64,000 bases of DNA from Bacteroidota bacterium (GCA_018266775.1 JAFDZS010000001.1:62001-126000), one strand, 5' to 3'. Counted from the stretch's first letter, positions 17,709 through 26,279 are shown. Notes: generated by a model not told the origin, from the sequence alone. Made by a program: numbers and translations.

Positions 17709-18944
17709 TTAGTTAGCAAAGTAATATAAGGTGTTGGTGTTATTAATATCAAAGATGATCCGGCTTTCGCCAATGATGTCTTTTGCGGTTACAGCTTTGT
17801 ACAGGTCAAGTTCTTTATTAATGAGGCTGGCATCGCCCAGCAGTTCATACATCGCAATGCTGGCGGCACGGTTCATCAGGCTCATATCTTCAAATGCCAT
17901 CATGCTTTCGGTTTTATTTTTTACTTTTTCCAGTTCCTTTTCGGTTATGCCTTCCTGTTGTATTTTAAAAAGCTCATCATTTAATGCAGCTTCGGCATCT
18001 TTCATTGCCACACCTTTTACCAGTTTACCTTCTATGGCTAACAGGCCGGCATCGGTACTGCCAAAATGATAACATTCTATATTGCTGAATAATTTTTTCT
18101 CTTTTACCAATGCCTGGTACAATCTTGATGATGCACCGCCGCCTAAAATTTCCGTTACCAGGTCGGCAATGTAATAGCGTTTATCGGTACGGGCATAAAT
18201 ATGCCAGCATTTGTACAAAGCATCTAATGGTACATTTGCCTTTACTTCGGCTGTACGCGGCGCCATTTGTTTAGGTTCCTGCGGCAGGTTGCGTTCGTAT
18301 TTGTTGCCCGCCGGTATGGGGCCAAACCATTTTTCTGCCAGTTCTTTTACCTGGTTTACGGTAATATTTCCCGCCACCACCAATACGGCATTGCTTGGGG
18401 TATAATGTTTTTGAAAGAACGCTTTTACATCTTCCAGCGTGGCATTTTCAATATGGCTCAGTTCTTTGCCAATGGTCATCCAGCGGTAAGGATGTGTGGT
18501 ATAGGCCAGTTCCCGCATTCTTTTCCATACATCGCCATAAGGTTTATTGATGTAATGCTCTTTAAATTCTTCACAAACTACTTTGCGTTGTGTATCCAGG
18601 CTTTTTTTACCAAATGCCAGGGATAACATCCTGTCGCTTTCCAGCCAAAATGCGGTTTCAATATTTTCTGCTGGTAGTTGGCAATAATAATTGGTAAGGT
18701 CGTTGGTGGTATAAGCATTATTTTCTCCGCCTGCCACCTGTAATGGTTCGTCGTAAACGGGAATGTTGATGCTGCCACCAAACATCAGGTGTTCGAACAA
18801 GTGTGCAAAACCGGTTTTATTGGGGTCTTCATCTCTTGCGCCCACATCGTACAAAACATTTACCACCGCCATCGGCGTGCTTTTATCTTCATGTACCAGT
18901 ACGGTTAGCCCGTTGGCTAAAACAAATCTTTCAAATTGAATCAT
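17709..18944 (-). CDS. M16 zinc peptidase, catalytic subunit
   Basis: 411-aa M16 peptidase with the inverted zinc motif HLFEH (HxxEH) in GFAHLFEHLMFGG at about residues 50-62, and a downstream Glu (about 128-135) as third ligand. The C-terminal half contains the usual GGGASSRLYQALVKEK segment. No signal peptide is seen, so cytoplasmic or handled by another route. Start ATG 18944 (MIQFERF) rather than the upstream frame start, because a -7 promoter element lies only 4 bp upstream of it. Forms an operon with the non-catalytic partner. It likely degrades peptides held in the clam-shell chamber. Confidence 0.93.
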   Translation of the reverse strand: MIQFERFVLANGLTVLVHEDKSTPMAVVNVLYDVGARDEDPNKTGFAHLFEHLMFGGSINIPVYDEPLQVAGGENNAYTTNDLTNYYCQLPAENIETAFWLESDRMLSLAFGKKSLDTQRKVVCEEFKEHYINKPYGDVWKRMRELAYTTHPYRWMTIGKELSHIENATLEDVKAFFQKHYTPSNAVLVVAGNITVNQVKELAEKWFGPIPAGNKYERNLPQEPKQMAPRTAEVKANVPLDALYKCWHIYARTDKRYYIADLVTEILGGGASSRLYQALVKEKKLFSNIECYHFGSTDAGLLAIEGKLVKGVAMKDAEAALNDELFKIQQEGITEKELEKVKNKTESMMAFEDMSLMNRAASIAMYELLGDASLINKELDLYKAVTAKDIIGESRIIFDINNTNTLYYFAN

Positions 18945-18948
18945 GCAG

Positions 18949-18956
18949 CAAAGGTA
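18949..18956 (-). promoter_or_regulatory. -7 promoter element (TACCTTTG) next to the M16 start
   Basis: Exact TAnnTTTG on the minus strand, ending 4 bp before the ATG at 18944. If the element is centred at -7, transcription would begin 0-2 bases before the start codon, giving a leaderless mRNA. It also decides the choice of start. Confidence 0.55.
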
Positions 18957-18990
18957 AGGAGGAGATGCATGCAACCGCCACTAGTTTGTG

Positions 18991-20178
18991 TTATCGGATA
19001 CGGCCTGTATGCATGGTTATGGTGAGATAATTATCGTCCCTTTTGATGATCAGTTTTAAATCCTGGTCGGGCGTTTGTAAAATATTCTTATATGTCATGA
19101 TGTTGTGCGACAGGTTATTGCCTACTGCAAACAGTTCATCGCCGGATTTCAATTTGGCTTTATCTGCCGGTGATCCGGGGATAACATCTCCTATAATAAT
19201 TTTCCCGTTTTCGTAATACAAACCGAGGCCGGTGTAAGCATAATCAAATTTTTCGTTGAAATGACCGTTGGGGGAAATGTGTATTTCCCGTTTGGGATAA
19301 TTAAAGGTCATGTTAAACCGCCGCATCAGGTCGTTGCCAATGAGGCCGCCGGTAAAGGGGAATGACGTCACATTATAACTATCGTTGTATAAATAAGTGG
19401 GCACCTGCCGGAAACGGTAGGGACCAATCTTAATTTCTTTCATCAGTGTAAGGCGCATCTGCAGGCGGCCACCCATTCCCTGTGCCTGTGTGATCACGGG
19501 TTTGCGCCGGCTGAGCAACACAGCGCTGTCTTCCGCAAACTCTTCACTCAGCAGTACACAAAGCCCTGCACCGGTATCCAGGTAAAAATTATACCCCATC
19601 TTTTTACGGTCTTTTATGGTAGCCCATTGTATAGGCAATGCCGTAAATACAGGATGCAAAATGGTTCCATTCTGCGGGTATTTTATTTTTCCGGGTTGAT
19701 ACACCTGTATATAGCCGCTGTCGAAGTTTACAGCAACAATGTACCGGCTGAAAAAACTGTATCCAATAATGCCATCCACTTTCTCCCCATACACGCTGGT
19801 AAGTACATCATAATTGTTCACATGAAAATTCAGGTGGTGCACATCCAGGCCGGGAAGGTGCAGTGTTTCGTCAAAAACAAAAGGCACTTTCCTTATTCCG
19901 CCAATACCGGTAATGGTGGTATCAGTGGCAACGGTGTGTATTTTGAATTCCTCGCAAGTGGAAGAATCCAGTGAAATACCGCCACTGCCTGTATCCAGTA
20001 TAAAATTCAGCGAGTCGGGAACGTTGGCTACTTTGGCCTGTATCACCATTACACCGCCGCTATACTGTTTAAAGGGAAAGGTGGTGATGAGTTTGGCATC
20101 CGGCTGCGATAAAATTTCCTGGCTGTTTGCGGTCAGGCATAAAAAAAGCCCCAGCAATATGTAAAAAAAGGTTTTCAT
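18991..20178 (-). CDS. Secreted retropepsin-like aspartyl protease with PDZ domain
   Basis: 395 aa with signal peptide 1-19. Two aspartyl-protease lobes each carry a DTG motif: FILDTGSGGISLDS at about 60-73 and FYLDTGAGLCVLLS at about 200-213. A PDZ domain lies at about 305-385 (GLGLYYENGKIIIGDVIPGS, then ADKAKLKSGDELFAVGN). Two lobes in one chain mean it need not dimerise as single-lobe retropepsins do. It is exported and probably processes or binds envelope proteins; no substrate can be named. It is divergent from mqnC, sharing a short intergenic region. Confidence 0.88.
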   Translation of the reverse strand: MKTFFYILLGLFLCLTANSQEILSQPDAKLITTFPFKQYSGGVMVIQAKVANVPDSLNFILDTGSGGISLDSSTCEEFKIHTVATDTTITGIGGIRKVPFVFDETLHLPGLDVHHLNFHVNNYDVLTSVYGEKVDGIIGYSFFSRYIVAVNFDSGYIQVYQPGKIKYPQNGTILHPVFTALPIQWATIKDRKKMGYNFYLDTGAGLCVLLSEEFAEDSAVLLSRRKPVITQAQGMGGRLQMRLTLMKEIKIGPYRFRQVPTYLYNDSYNVTSFPFTGGLIGNDLMRRFNMTFNYPKREIHISPNGHFNEKFDYAYTGLGLYYENGKIIIGDVIPGSPADKAKLKSGDELFAVGNNLSHNIMTYKNILQTPDQDLKLIIKRDDNYLTITMHTGRIR

Positions 20179-20213
20179 GACAGCAGTTCGTTAAATATAC
20201 AACCTAATGGATG

Positions 20214-20221
20214 TACTTTTG
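20214..20221 (+). promoter_or_regulatory. -7 promoter element (TACTTTTG) of mqnC
   Basis: Exact TAnnTTTG 24 bp before ATG 20246. It lies inside the longest possible reading frame, so a start at 20207 would precede the transcript and can be dismissed. Confidence 0.5.
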
Positions 20222-20245
20222 TTTTTTATTACACAAATGGAAGTT

Positions 20246-21370
20246 ATGGAACTGAATGAACTGTATCAAAAAGCCCTGCGCTTTGAGTTTCTTTCTGCTG
20301 AAGAGGGAATGTTTTTATTTAACCACGCACCACTTACTGAATTAATGTATGTGGCCAATGAATTGCGTAAGCAACAGGTGCCTCATGGTAAGGTTACCTG
20401 GCAAATTGACCGTAATGTAAATACCACCAATGTTTGTATTGCCAATTGTAAATTCTGCAATTTTTACCGTGTGCCCGGCCATGCCGATGCTTATATTACC
20501 GACATTGAAACTTATAAAAAGAAAATTGATGAAACCATCAAATACGGTGGCGATCAGTTATTGCTGCAGGGTGGCCATCACCCTGAACTGGGTTTGCGTT
20601 TTTATGTGGATTTATTTAAGCAACTGAAAAGCCTATACCCCAACATCAAACTGCATACTTTAGGCCCACCCGAAGTAGCACATATTACAAAACTTGAAAA
20701 AAGCACCCACCGCGAAGTGTTAATGGCATTGAAAGAAGCGGGTATGGACAGTTTACCCGGTGCCGGTGCCGAAATACTAACAGACCGGGTGCGCCGCCTC
20801 ATCAGTAAAGGGAAATGTGGTGCACAGGAGTGGCTGGATATTATGCATGAAGCACATAAACTGCACATCACCACATCTGCCACTATGATGTTTGGCCACG
20901 TGGAAACACTGGAGGAACGCTTTGAGCATTTGGTAAAAATAAGAGAAGTACAAAGCCGCAAACCTGAAGATGCCAAAGGTTTCCTCGCCTTTATTCCATG
21001 GACGTTCCAGGATGTGGATACACTGCTGGCAAAGATCCGCGGGGTACATAATTTAACCACAGCTGAAGAATATATCCGCATGATTGCCCTCAGCCGTATC
21101 ATGCTGCCCAATGTGAAAAACATACAGGCCAGCTGGTTAACAGTGGGTAAACAGGTGGCGCAAATTTGTTTACATGCGGGCGCTAACGATTTTGGCAGTA
21201 TCATGATTGAGGAAAATGTAGTAAGTGCTGCGGGTGCGCCACACCGTTTTACCAGCACCACCATTCAGCACGCCATTCGCGAAGCGGGGTTTGAACCGCA
21301 ACTGCGCAACCAGCAATATGAATGGAGGGCAATGCCTGCTGCCATTGTGGAACAGGTGATCAATTATTAA
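20246..21370 (+). CDS. mqnC: Cyclic dehypoxanthinyl futalosine synthase (menaquinone synthesis)
   Basis: Radical-SAM enzyme of the futalosine route to menaquinone, 374 aa from this start. The [4Fe-4S] motif CIANCKFC gives C64, C68 and C71 (CX3CX2C). LPGAGAEIL and GFLAFIPWTFQ fit MqnC better than its paralogue MqnE, which has a different 'FIPLAF' type segment (recognition from memory). It cyclises dehypoxanthine futalosine in the cytoplasm. ATG 20237 is an alternative start. The GAF-type reductase follows 10 bp downstream, probably in one transcript. Its presence implies the organism makes menaquinone by the futalosine, not the MenFDHCEB, pathway; the other mqn genes are not in this window. 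Confidence 0.9.
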   Translation: MELNELYQKALRFEFLSAEEGMFLFNHAPLTELMYVANELRKQQVPHGKVTWQIDRNVNTTNVCIANCKFCNFYRVPGHADAYITDIETYKKKIDETIKYGGDQLLLQGGHHPELGLRFYVDLFKQLKSLYPNIKLHTLGPPEVAHITKLEKSTHREVLMALKEAGMDSLPGAGAEILTDRVRRLISKGKCGAQEWLDIMHEAHKLHITTSATMMFGHVETLEERFEHLVKIREVQSRKPEDAKGFLAFIPWTFQDVDTLLAKIRGVHNLTTAEEYIRMIALSRIMLPNVKNIQASWLTVGKQVAQICLHAGANDFGSIMIEENVVSAAGAPHRFTSTTIQHAIREAGFEPQLRNQQYEWRAMPAAIVEQVINY

Positions 21371-21380
21371 TTCAATTGTA

Positions 21381-21872
21381 ATGGCAGAAGATTTAACTAT
21401 CGTAACCGGCACTAAAGAAGACGCATACAGTTCACTGATTCCGCAAATCAATGGTTTGCTGGAAGGCGAAACTGATGATGTGGCTAACCTGGCCAATGTG
21501 GCTGCCGCATTAAAAGAGCAATTTGGCTGGTTTTGGGTAGGTTTCTACCTCGTAAAAAATAATGAACTGGTGCTGGGCCCCTTCCAGGGCCCGGTGGCCT
21601 GTACCCGTATTGCCAAAGGCCGTGGTGTATGCGGTACTGCATGGCGTGATGCCGCCACGTTAATTGTTCCCGATGTAGAGCAGTTTCCCGGCCATATTGC
21701 CTGCAGCAGCTTATCCCGGTCAGAAATTGTGGTGCCGGTTATAAGGAATAATGAAGTTATTGGTGTGCTGGATGTGGATAGTGCGTTGCTGAGCCAGTTT
21801 GATGAAACGGATCAAAAATACCTGGAACAAATTGTTGCCGCAATACCATTATCCGGCCAGGTAAACAAATAA
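21381..21872 (+). CDS. msrC: Free methionine-(R)-sulfoxide reductase (GAF type)
   Basis: 163-aa single GAF domain. The three redox cysteines are C74 (VACTRI), C84 (GVCGTAW) and C108 (HIACSS); their spacing of 10 and 24 equals that of E. coli fRMsr (84, 94, 118), so the assignment is strong. It reduces free Met-R-sulfoxide in the cytoplasm, using thioredoxin. It follows mqnC by 10 bp and converges on the AlkA-like gene. The link to menaquinone synthesis is probably only shared transcription, though radical-SAM enzymes are oxidation-sensitive. Confidence 0.92.
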   Translation: MAEDLTIVTGTKEDAYSSLIPQINGLLEGETDDVANLANVAAALKEQFGWFWVGFYLVKNNELVLGPFQGPVACTRIAKGRGVCGTAWRDAATLIVPDVEQFPGHIACSSLSRSEIVVPVIRNNEVIGVLDVDSALLSQFDETDQKYLEQIVAAIPLSGQVNK

Positions 21873-21892
21873 CCACACCGGATACCCGAATG

Positions 21893-22501
21893 TTAATTTT
21901 CCGGCGTATTGTCTTTCCATCCCCATAAATACCGGCAGGCATACGTGCGGTAAGGGCTCCATTTTTTGCTGATGGTAAGCATCCTATCTTTCATCGCTTT
22001 TTTATCCTCTGCATTTATTTTATACAATTTGCACATGGCCTGCTGAATGCCCAGGTCGTCAACGGCAAATACATCTTCCCTGCCCAGCGTAAACATCAAT
22101 ATCATTTCCACCGTCCAGCGGCCAACGCCTTTAATTCTGGTAAGAAAAGCAATGAGTTCATCGTTGGTCATGGCATGCAGCCCGGCATCAGTAATTTTTT
22201 CTGCTATAAAAAAATTACAAACATTAAGCACATAGTTGGCTTTGGCATTGCTGAGGCCAATGCTGCGCAGGGTTTCAAATGGTGTGGCTGCAATCTGATC
22301 TGCCGTAGGCGTTTTACCACCATAAAGGTTGATAAACCGTTGTTGAAAAACATCGGCTACTTTAGTGCTTAACTGCTGGCTCATAATGGAGTTGCACAGG
22401 TGCAGGTGAATATTTTTTCTTTTTACCAGTTTGTGGGGTTGCTGCCCGGTTATGACTTTGTGCAGTTTTTTGTCCTTACTTAAATGTTCAAGGTGTTGCA
22501 T
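21893..22501 (-). CDS. DNA-3-methyladenine glycosylase II-like (HhH-GPD)
   Basis: 202-aa base-excision glycosylase of the AlkA/HhH-GPD superfamily. The helix-hairpin-helix and catalytic region reads IKGVGRWTVEMILMF at about 123-137, followed by the catalytic Asp in FAVDDLGIQQAM (about 146-150). It lacks the N-terminal AlkA domain and the C-terminal iron-sulfur cluster of EndoIII, as in the compact 'MagIII/AlkA-short' bacterial forms. It removes alkylated bases. ATG start; homology extends to the N-terminus (KVITGQQPHKLVKRKNIHLH). A second alkyl-base glycosylase (tag) is encoded at 48.5 kb. Confidence 0.9.
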   Translation of the reverse strand: MQHLEHLSKDKKLHKVITGQQPHKLVKRKNIHLHLCNSIMSQQLSTKVADVFQQRFINLYGGKTPTADQIAATPFETLRSIGLSNAKANYVLNVCNFFIAEKITDAGLHAMTNDELIAFLTRIKGVGRWTVEMILMFTLGREDVFAVDDLGIQQAMCKLYKINAEDKKAMKDRMLTISKKWSPYRTYACRYLWGWKDNTPEN

Positions 22502-22659
22502 GGCTAATGGTTGAGGCGTGTAATTTCTGGTTTTTTTCTGTAATACATGATTTTTATCCGGAGTGGCTGCCCATAAATACTCTTCGTAACCGCTTATTCA
22601 CTAAATATTTAACTGTTCATTAGATTATTTGACGTTATTTTGCAAACTCAAAATTAATT

Positions 22660-23409
22660 ATGAAGAAAATAGTACTCGTTTTTGCGGGATTGGTAATGCT
22701 TACAGCCGCTTTTGCCCAGGCCCCGGCCAGTAAGTCGGCAAAGGATAAAAAGAAGAAAGATCAATATAATGCTTTGGTGAATGGTGCCAGTGATCATTTT
22801 ATGATTCAGATCAACAGCGATCAGTGGGCCGGTGCGCCAGACAGTATCAGCAGCCATAAAAAAGGTTTATCCAGGGGCTTCAATATGTATGTGATGATCA
22901 ATAAGCCTTTTAAAAACAGCCCGCAGTTAAGTGTGGCTTATGGCGTTGGCGTTGGAACCACTAATATGTATTTCAAAAACATGAATGTGGATGTAAAGTC
23001 GCTCAATACCAAATTGCCTTTCACTGCGCTCGATTCCACCGATCATTTTAAAAAATACAAACTCAGCACCGCTTTCCTGGAAGTACCGGTTGAATTAAGG
23101 TTTATTAAAGATCCGGAGCATGAAAATAAAAGCCTGAAAGGTGCCATTGGTATTAAAGTGGGCACATTGCTGAATGTACACACCAAAGGCAAACTGTTGC
23201 AAAATAAAAGTGGTGGTACCATTAACAGTTATACTGATAAGATTACTGATAAACGTTTTTTCAATTCCACTCGCCTTGCCGCAACTGCACGTATTGGCTA
23301 CGGCAATATTTCATTGTATGGCAGTTACCAGTTTACTGCGTTGTTGAAAGATGGTGTGGGCCCGGTCATTCATCCATTTGAAATAGGTATTAGCCTCAGT
23401 GGTTTGTAA
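22660..23409 (+). CDS. Outer-membrane beta-barrel protein
   Basis: 249-aa exported protein with signal peptide 1-19 (ending AFAQA) and a short Lys-rich segment after cleavage (KSAKDKKKKD). It has alternating beta strands ending in FEIGISLSGL, like the OMP_b-brl_2/PorT-like small barrels of Bacteroidota. No function can be given. It is alone on the plus strand, divergent from the AlkA-like gene and followed by a strong terminator. Confidence 0.8.
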   Translation: MKKIVLVFAGLVMLTAAFAQAPASKSAKDKKKKDQYNALVNGASDHFMIQINSDQWAGAPDSISSHKKGLSRGFNMYVMINKPFKNSPQLSVAYGVGVGTTNMYFKNMNVDVKSLNTKLPFTALDSTDHFKKYKLSTAFLEVPVELRFIKDPEHENKSLKGAIGIKVGTLLNVHTKGKLLQNKSGGTINSYTDKITDKRFFNSTRLAATARIGYGNISLYGSYQFTALLKDGVGPVIHPFEIGISLSGL

Positions 23410-23439
23410 GTTAAAAATATTACTGTTACGATATTTCCC

Positions 23440-23465
23440 AATCCCGACAGCCTGCTGCCGGGATT
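23440..23465 (+). terminator. Intrinsic terminator after the beta-barrel gene
   Basis: Stem AATCCCGACAGC / GCTGCCGGGATT with one G-T wobble, then TTTTCTTTT. It separates the barrel gene from the long purF gene, whose own promoter element follows at 23482. Confidence 0.85.
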
Positions 23466-23481
23466 TTTCTTTTAAATCAAT

Positions 23482-23489
23482 TACCTTTG
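23482..23489 (+). promoter_or_regulatory. -7 promoter element (TACCTTTG) of the purF-like gene
   Basis: Exact TAnnTTTG 16 bp before ATG 23506 and just after the preceding terminator. The expected leader is about 12 nt. Confidence 0.55.
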
Positions 23490-23505
23490 CGCCTCACTCC
23501 TTAAC

Positions 23506-25353
23506 ATGAGCGACGCAATTAAACACGAGTGCGGTTTAGCCTTTATCCGCCTCCGCAAACCTTTCAGTTATTTTCAGCAACAATACGGAACAGTTTTGTA
23601 TGGCCTTAACAAGCTGTACCTGCTGATGGAAAAGCAACACAACCGCGGCCAGGATGGTGCCGGTGTAGCCACTGTTAAGTTGAATACTGAACCTGGGTAT
23701 CCCTTTATGCACCGGCTGCGCAGCAGCGCTAACCAGCCAATTGCAGATATTTTCAGCCAGATTGGCGACCAGATTGGTGAGCTGGAAAAATACCAGCCTG
23801 ATATTAAAAGCCATCCCGGTTTAATGAAAGGGCATGCTGACTTTTTAGGCGAATTATTACTGGGCCATTTACGGTATGGTACTCAGGGAAAAAATAATGT
23901 GGAGTATTGCCATCCTTTCATCAAACGCCATGTTATACCGGCAAGAAATTTAGCATTGGCGGGCAACTTCAACCTCGTAAATACAGAAGAGTTATTTGGT
24001 TTGGTAAACATTGACCCCGGGGATTTTCAGCGCCAGAGCGATTTGGCTGCAATGATGGAAGTATTACATCATTTTTTAGTGAAGGCAGATGAAGCCGCAC
24101 CCGGCCAGCTGGATATTGCAAGAGTTTTAAAGAAGGCGGTGCCCTTGTTTGATGGTGGCTTTAACTTCAGTGGTTTGGTGGGCAGTGGCGATGCTTTTGT
24201 AATGCGTGATGCACATGGTATCCGTCCATCTTATTATTATATCAACGATGATGTGATTGTGGCCGCCAGCGAACGGGCTGCTATACGCACAGCTTTTAAT
24301 GTGGGTGAAAATGAAGTGCAGGAGCTGATGCCCGGCAATGCTTTGATTGTAAAACCTGATGGCAGCTACAGCATAGAAGAAATTTTGCCGCCAAAAGAAA
24401 GAAGGGCCTGCAGTTTTGAACGTATATATTTCAGCCGCGGCAGTGATGAGAAAATTTACCGCGAAAGAATTGCTTTGGGTTACAACCTCAGCAGCGTGAT
24501 TTTAAAAGTAGTAAAGTACGATTTAAAGAACACCATCTTCTCTTTTATACCCAACACCGCAGAAACTGCATTTTATGGTTTGTTGAAAGGTGCTGAAGAT
24601 TACCTGAATAAAATTAAAGTAGAACGTATTTCAAGTTGGGGAAAAGATTTTGATGAAGAGCAACTTACGGAAATGATTAACCGTAAAATACGGTTTGAAA
24701 AAATTGCCATTAAAGATGTTAAGCTGCGTACTTTTATTACTGAAGATGCCAGCCGCAATGAAATGGTGCAGCACGTATATGATATAACTTACGGCACTGT
24801 TAAAAAAAATGAAGATACACTGGTGGTGATTGATGACAGTATTGTGAGGGGAACTACACTGAAAGAAAGTATTGTACGTATGCTGGCCCGCCTGCAGCCT
24901 AAAAAAATTATTATCGTATCATCTGCCCCGCAGATCCGTTACCCGGACTGTTATGGTATAGATATGAGCAAGCTGGGCGATTTTATTGCCTTCCGTGCGG
25001 CCATTGAATTACTGCAAGATACCAATCAAACCCACATCCTTACTGAAACACTGGCTAAATGCAAAGAGCTGCAGCGCAACAACCAGTTGCACACAGTTAA
25101 CCTGGTACAGGAAATTTATAAGCCTTTTGCATTGAAAGAAGTTTCTAAAAAAATTGCAGAATTGATTACACCAAAAGAAATTGATATTCCCATACAGGTT
25201 ATCTATCAAACCATCGAAAGCCTGCACGAAGCCTGCCCCACTAACCTTGGCGACTGGTATTTCACGGGCGATTACCCCACACCCGGTGGTAATAAAGTAT
25301 GCAACAAAGCTTTTATGAATTATATGGAAGGAAAGAATGTGAGAGGGTATTGA
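23506..25353 (+). CDS. purF: Amidophosphoribosyltransferase, long form
   Basis: 615 aa, against about 470-510 for classical PurF. The N-terminal nucleophile hydrolase (glutaminase) domain starts HECGLAF, with candidate nucleophile C9, so an eight-residue propeptide would need removal. NRGQDGAG at about 46-53 and LRYGTQG at about 122-128 are glutaminase motifs. The phosphoribosyltransferase domain has the PRPP loop VVIDDSIVRGTT at about 442-453. It makes phosphoribosylamine, the first step of purine synthesis. The extra length comes from insertions within the glutaminase domain (about 60-120) and a C-terminal extension. Bacteroidota often carry this form beside a normal PurF, so it may be a paralogue with another role. 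Confidence 0.85.
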   Translation: MSDAIKHECGLAFIRLRKPFSYFQQQYGTVLYGLNKLYLLMEKQHNRGQDGAGVATVKLNTEPGYPFMHRLRSSANQPIADIFSQIGDQIGELEKYQPDIKSHPGLMKGHADFLGELLLGHLRYGTQGKNNVEYCHPFIKRHVIPARNLALAGNFNLVNTEELFGLVNIDPGDFQRQSDLAAMMEVLHHFLVKADEAAPGQLDIARVLKKAVPLFDGGFNFSGLVGSGDAFVMRDAHGIRPSYYYINDDVIVAASERAAIRTAFNVGENEVQELMPGNALIVKPDGSYSIEEILPPKERRACSFERIYFSRGSDEKIYRERIALGYNLSSVILKVVKYDLKNTIFSFIPNTAETAFYGLLKGAEDYLNKIKVERISSWGKDFDEEQLTEMINRKIRFEKIAIKDVKLRTFITEDASRNEMVQHVYDITYGTVKKNEDTLVVIDDSIVRGTTLKESIVRMLARLQPKKIIIVSSAPQIRYPDCYGIDMSKLGDFIAFRAAIELLQDTNQTHILTETLAKCKELQRNNQLHTVNLVQEIYKPFALKEVSKKIAELITPKEIDIPIQVIYQTIESLHEACPTNLGDWYFTGDYPTPGGNKVCNKAFMNYMEGKNVRGY

Positions 25354-25364
25354 TATGCAGGAAG

Positions 25365-25454
25365 ACGCCACAGGCGTGTGCTGTTTCAAATTTAAAAAAA
25401 TTATAAGGGCGCCGTAAGCGGCGCCCTTATAATTTGAACACGCCACAGGCATGT
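25365..25454. repeat. Hairpin flanked by direct copies of ACGCCACAGGCRTGT
   Basis: The 15-mer ACGCCACAGGCGTGT (25365-25379) recurs with one change at 25440-25454, on either side of a 17-bp perfect stem-loop. Each copy can itself fold (GCC aca GGC). The arrangement fills the whole convergent gap between the purF-like gene and the nuclease gene. Confidence 0.7.
25398..25435. terminator. Bidirectional terminator hairpin
   Basis: Perfect 17-bp arms (AAATTATAAGGGCGCCG and its complement) around the loop TAAG, between convergent genes. The A/T outer part of the stem supplies a U-tract in both directions. Confidence 0.85.
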
Positions 25455-25456
25455 TA

Positions 25457-26257
25457 CTACCCAAAAATTTCATTCAGAATTCCGGCCAGCCTAACGCCGC
25501 CTTTCAGCAGCTGGCTGTTTAATGTATCTAAGTATTTAAAATTATAACCATAGTCCAGCTTTTGATCGGGCTCTTTAATATCGCCATAAATTTTTTCTGC
25601 AATTTTATTGGATTCCACTAACCAATCTGCAATGGGTGCATCCTGCAATTGCTTGCGGTATTCTTTGGTGGTATGATTGATTGCCGCAGCATATTCAGTA
25701 TAACTCAATTGCTGAAAGTTGATAAGTTGGGCATCCCAAATACTGTGCAGGTTGTACGAAGTGCCAAACCACATTACTTTAATTTTATTACCGCCCTGGT
25801 CATCTGAATGGCCAACATGCAGGGGTTGGTGTACATCACCTACAATATGAATCAGCAGCCGCAGGTACATCACTTTTTTCTCCTGTTCAAGATCTTTATT
25901 TTTTAATTGTGTAATCAAAAAATTCATTTTGGTATAGGCATCTGTAGCGCTGTCGTTGATCAGGTAGGCTTTAATACTGTCGGCACTCATGTTGGGTTTA
26001 AAATCAATATAGTGCCAGCTGGAAAGATAACTGTATGATGGATCAGACTTAATAAAATCAGGCCAGTTGCTGCTCATCGCAACAGATTCATCACCAAGAA
26101 TGGCGGCTATGGCTTTTTTTGCTTTTTTGGTCAGGTAACTGTCTGCAATCTGCCCCACAATGCGGTGGCCCAGCAAACCCCAGGCCATACTGCTATACGG
26201 CAGGTACAGGAATACAAAAAAAACAATGATTCTTTTAAACGGCTTATTTTTCATCAT
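25457..26257 (-). CDS. Secreted S1/P1-type nuclease
   Basis: Zinc-dependent single-strand nuclease/3'-nucleotidase, about 266 aa from this start. The signal peptide ends just before W in SSMAWGLLGHRIVGQIAD: the mature N-terminal Trp and the nearby His are zinc ligands in P1 nuclease. Further ligands are in SSWHYIDF, IHIVGDVHQPLHVGHSDDQGG and NLHSIWD. Start ATG 26257 is preferred over the frame start at 26293 because a -7 element sits at 26272-26279. It releases nucleotides from extracellular nucleic acid, probably for phosphate or purine scavenging. It lies 82 bp after the phytase-like gene on the same strand but with its own promoter. Confidence 0.93.
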   Translation of the reverse strand: MMKNKPFKRIIVFFVFLYLPYSSMAWGLLGHRIVGQIADSYLTKKAKKAIAAILGDESVAMSSNWPDFIKSDPSYSYLSSWHYIDFKPNMSADSIKAYLINDSATDAYTKMNFLITQLKNKDLEQEKKVMYLRLLIHIVGDVHQPLHVGHSDDQGGNKIKVMWFGTSYNLHSIWDAQLINFQQLSYTEYAAAINHTTKEYRKQLQDAPIADWLVESNKIAEKIYGDIKEPDQKLDYGYNFKYLDTLNSQLLKGGVRLAGILNEIFG

Positions 26258-26271
26258 GCAAAATTTATGGT

Positions 26272-26279
26272 CAAAGTTA
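26272..26279 (-). promoter_or_regulatory. -7 promoter element (TAACTTTG) of the nuclease gene
   Basis: Exact TAnnTTTG on the minus strand, 14 bp upstream of ATG 26257 and within the 5' part of the longest reading frame; it therefore supports the shorter start. Confidence 0.5.
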
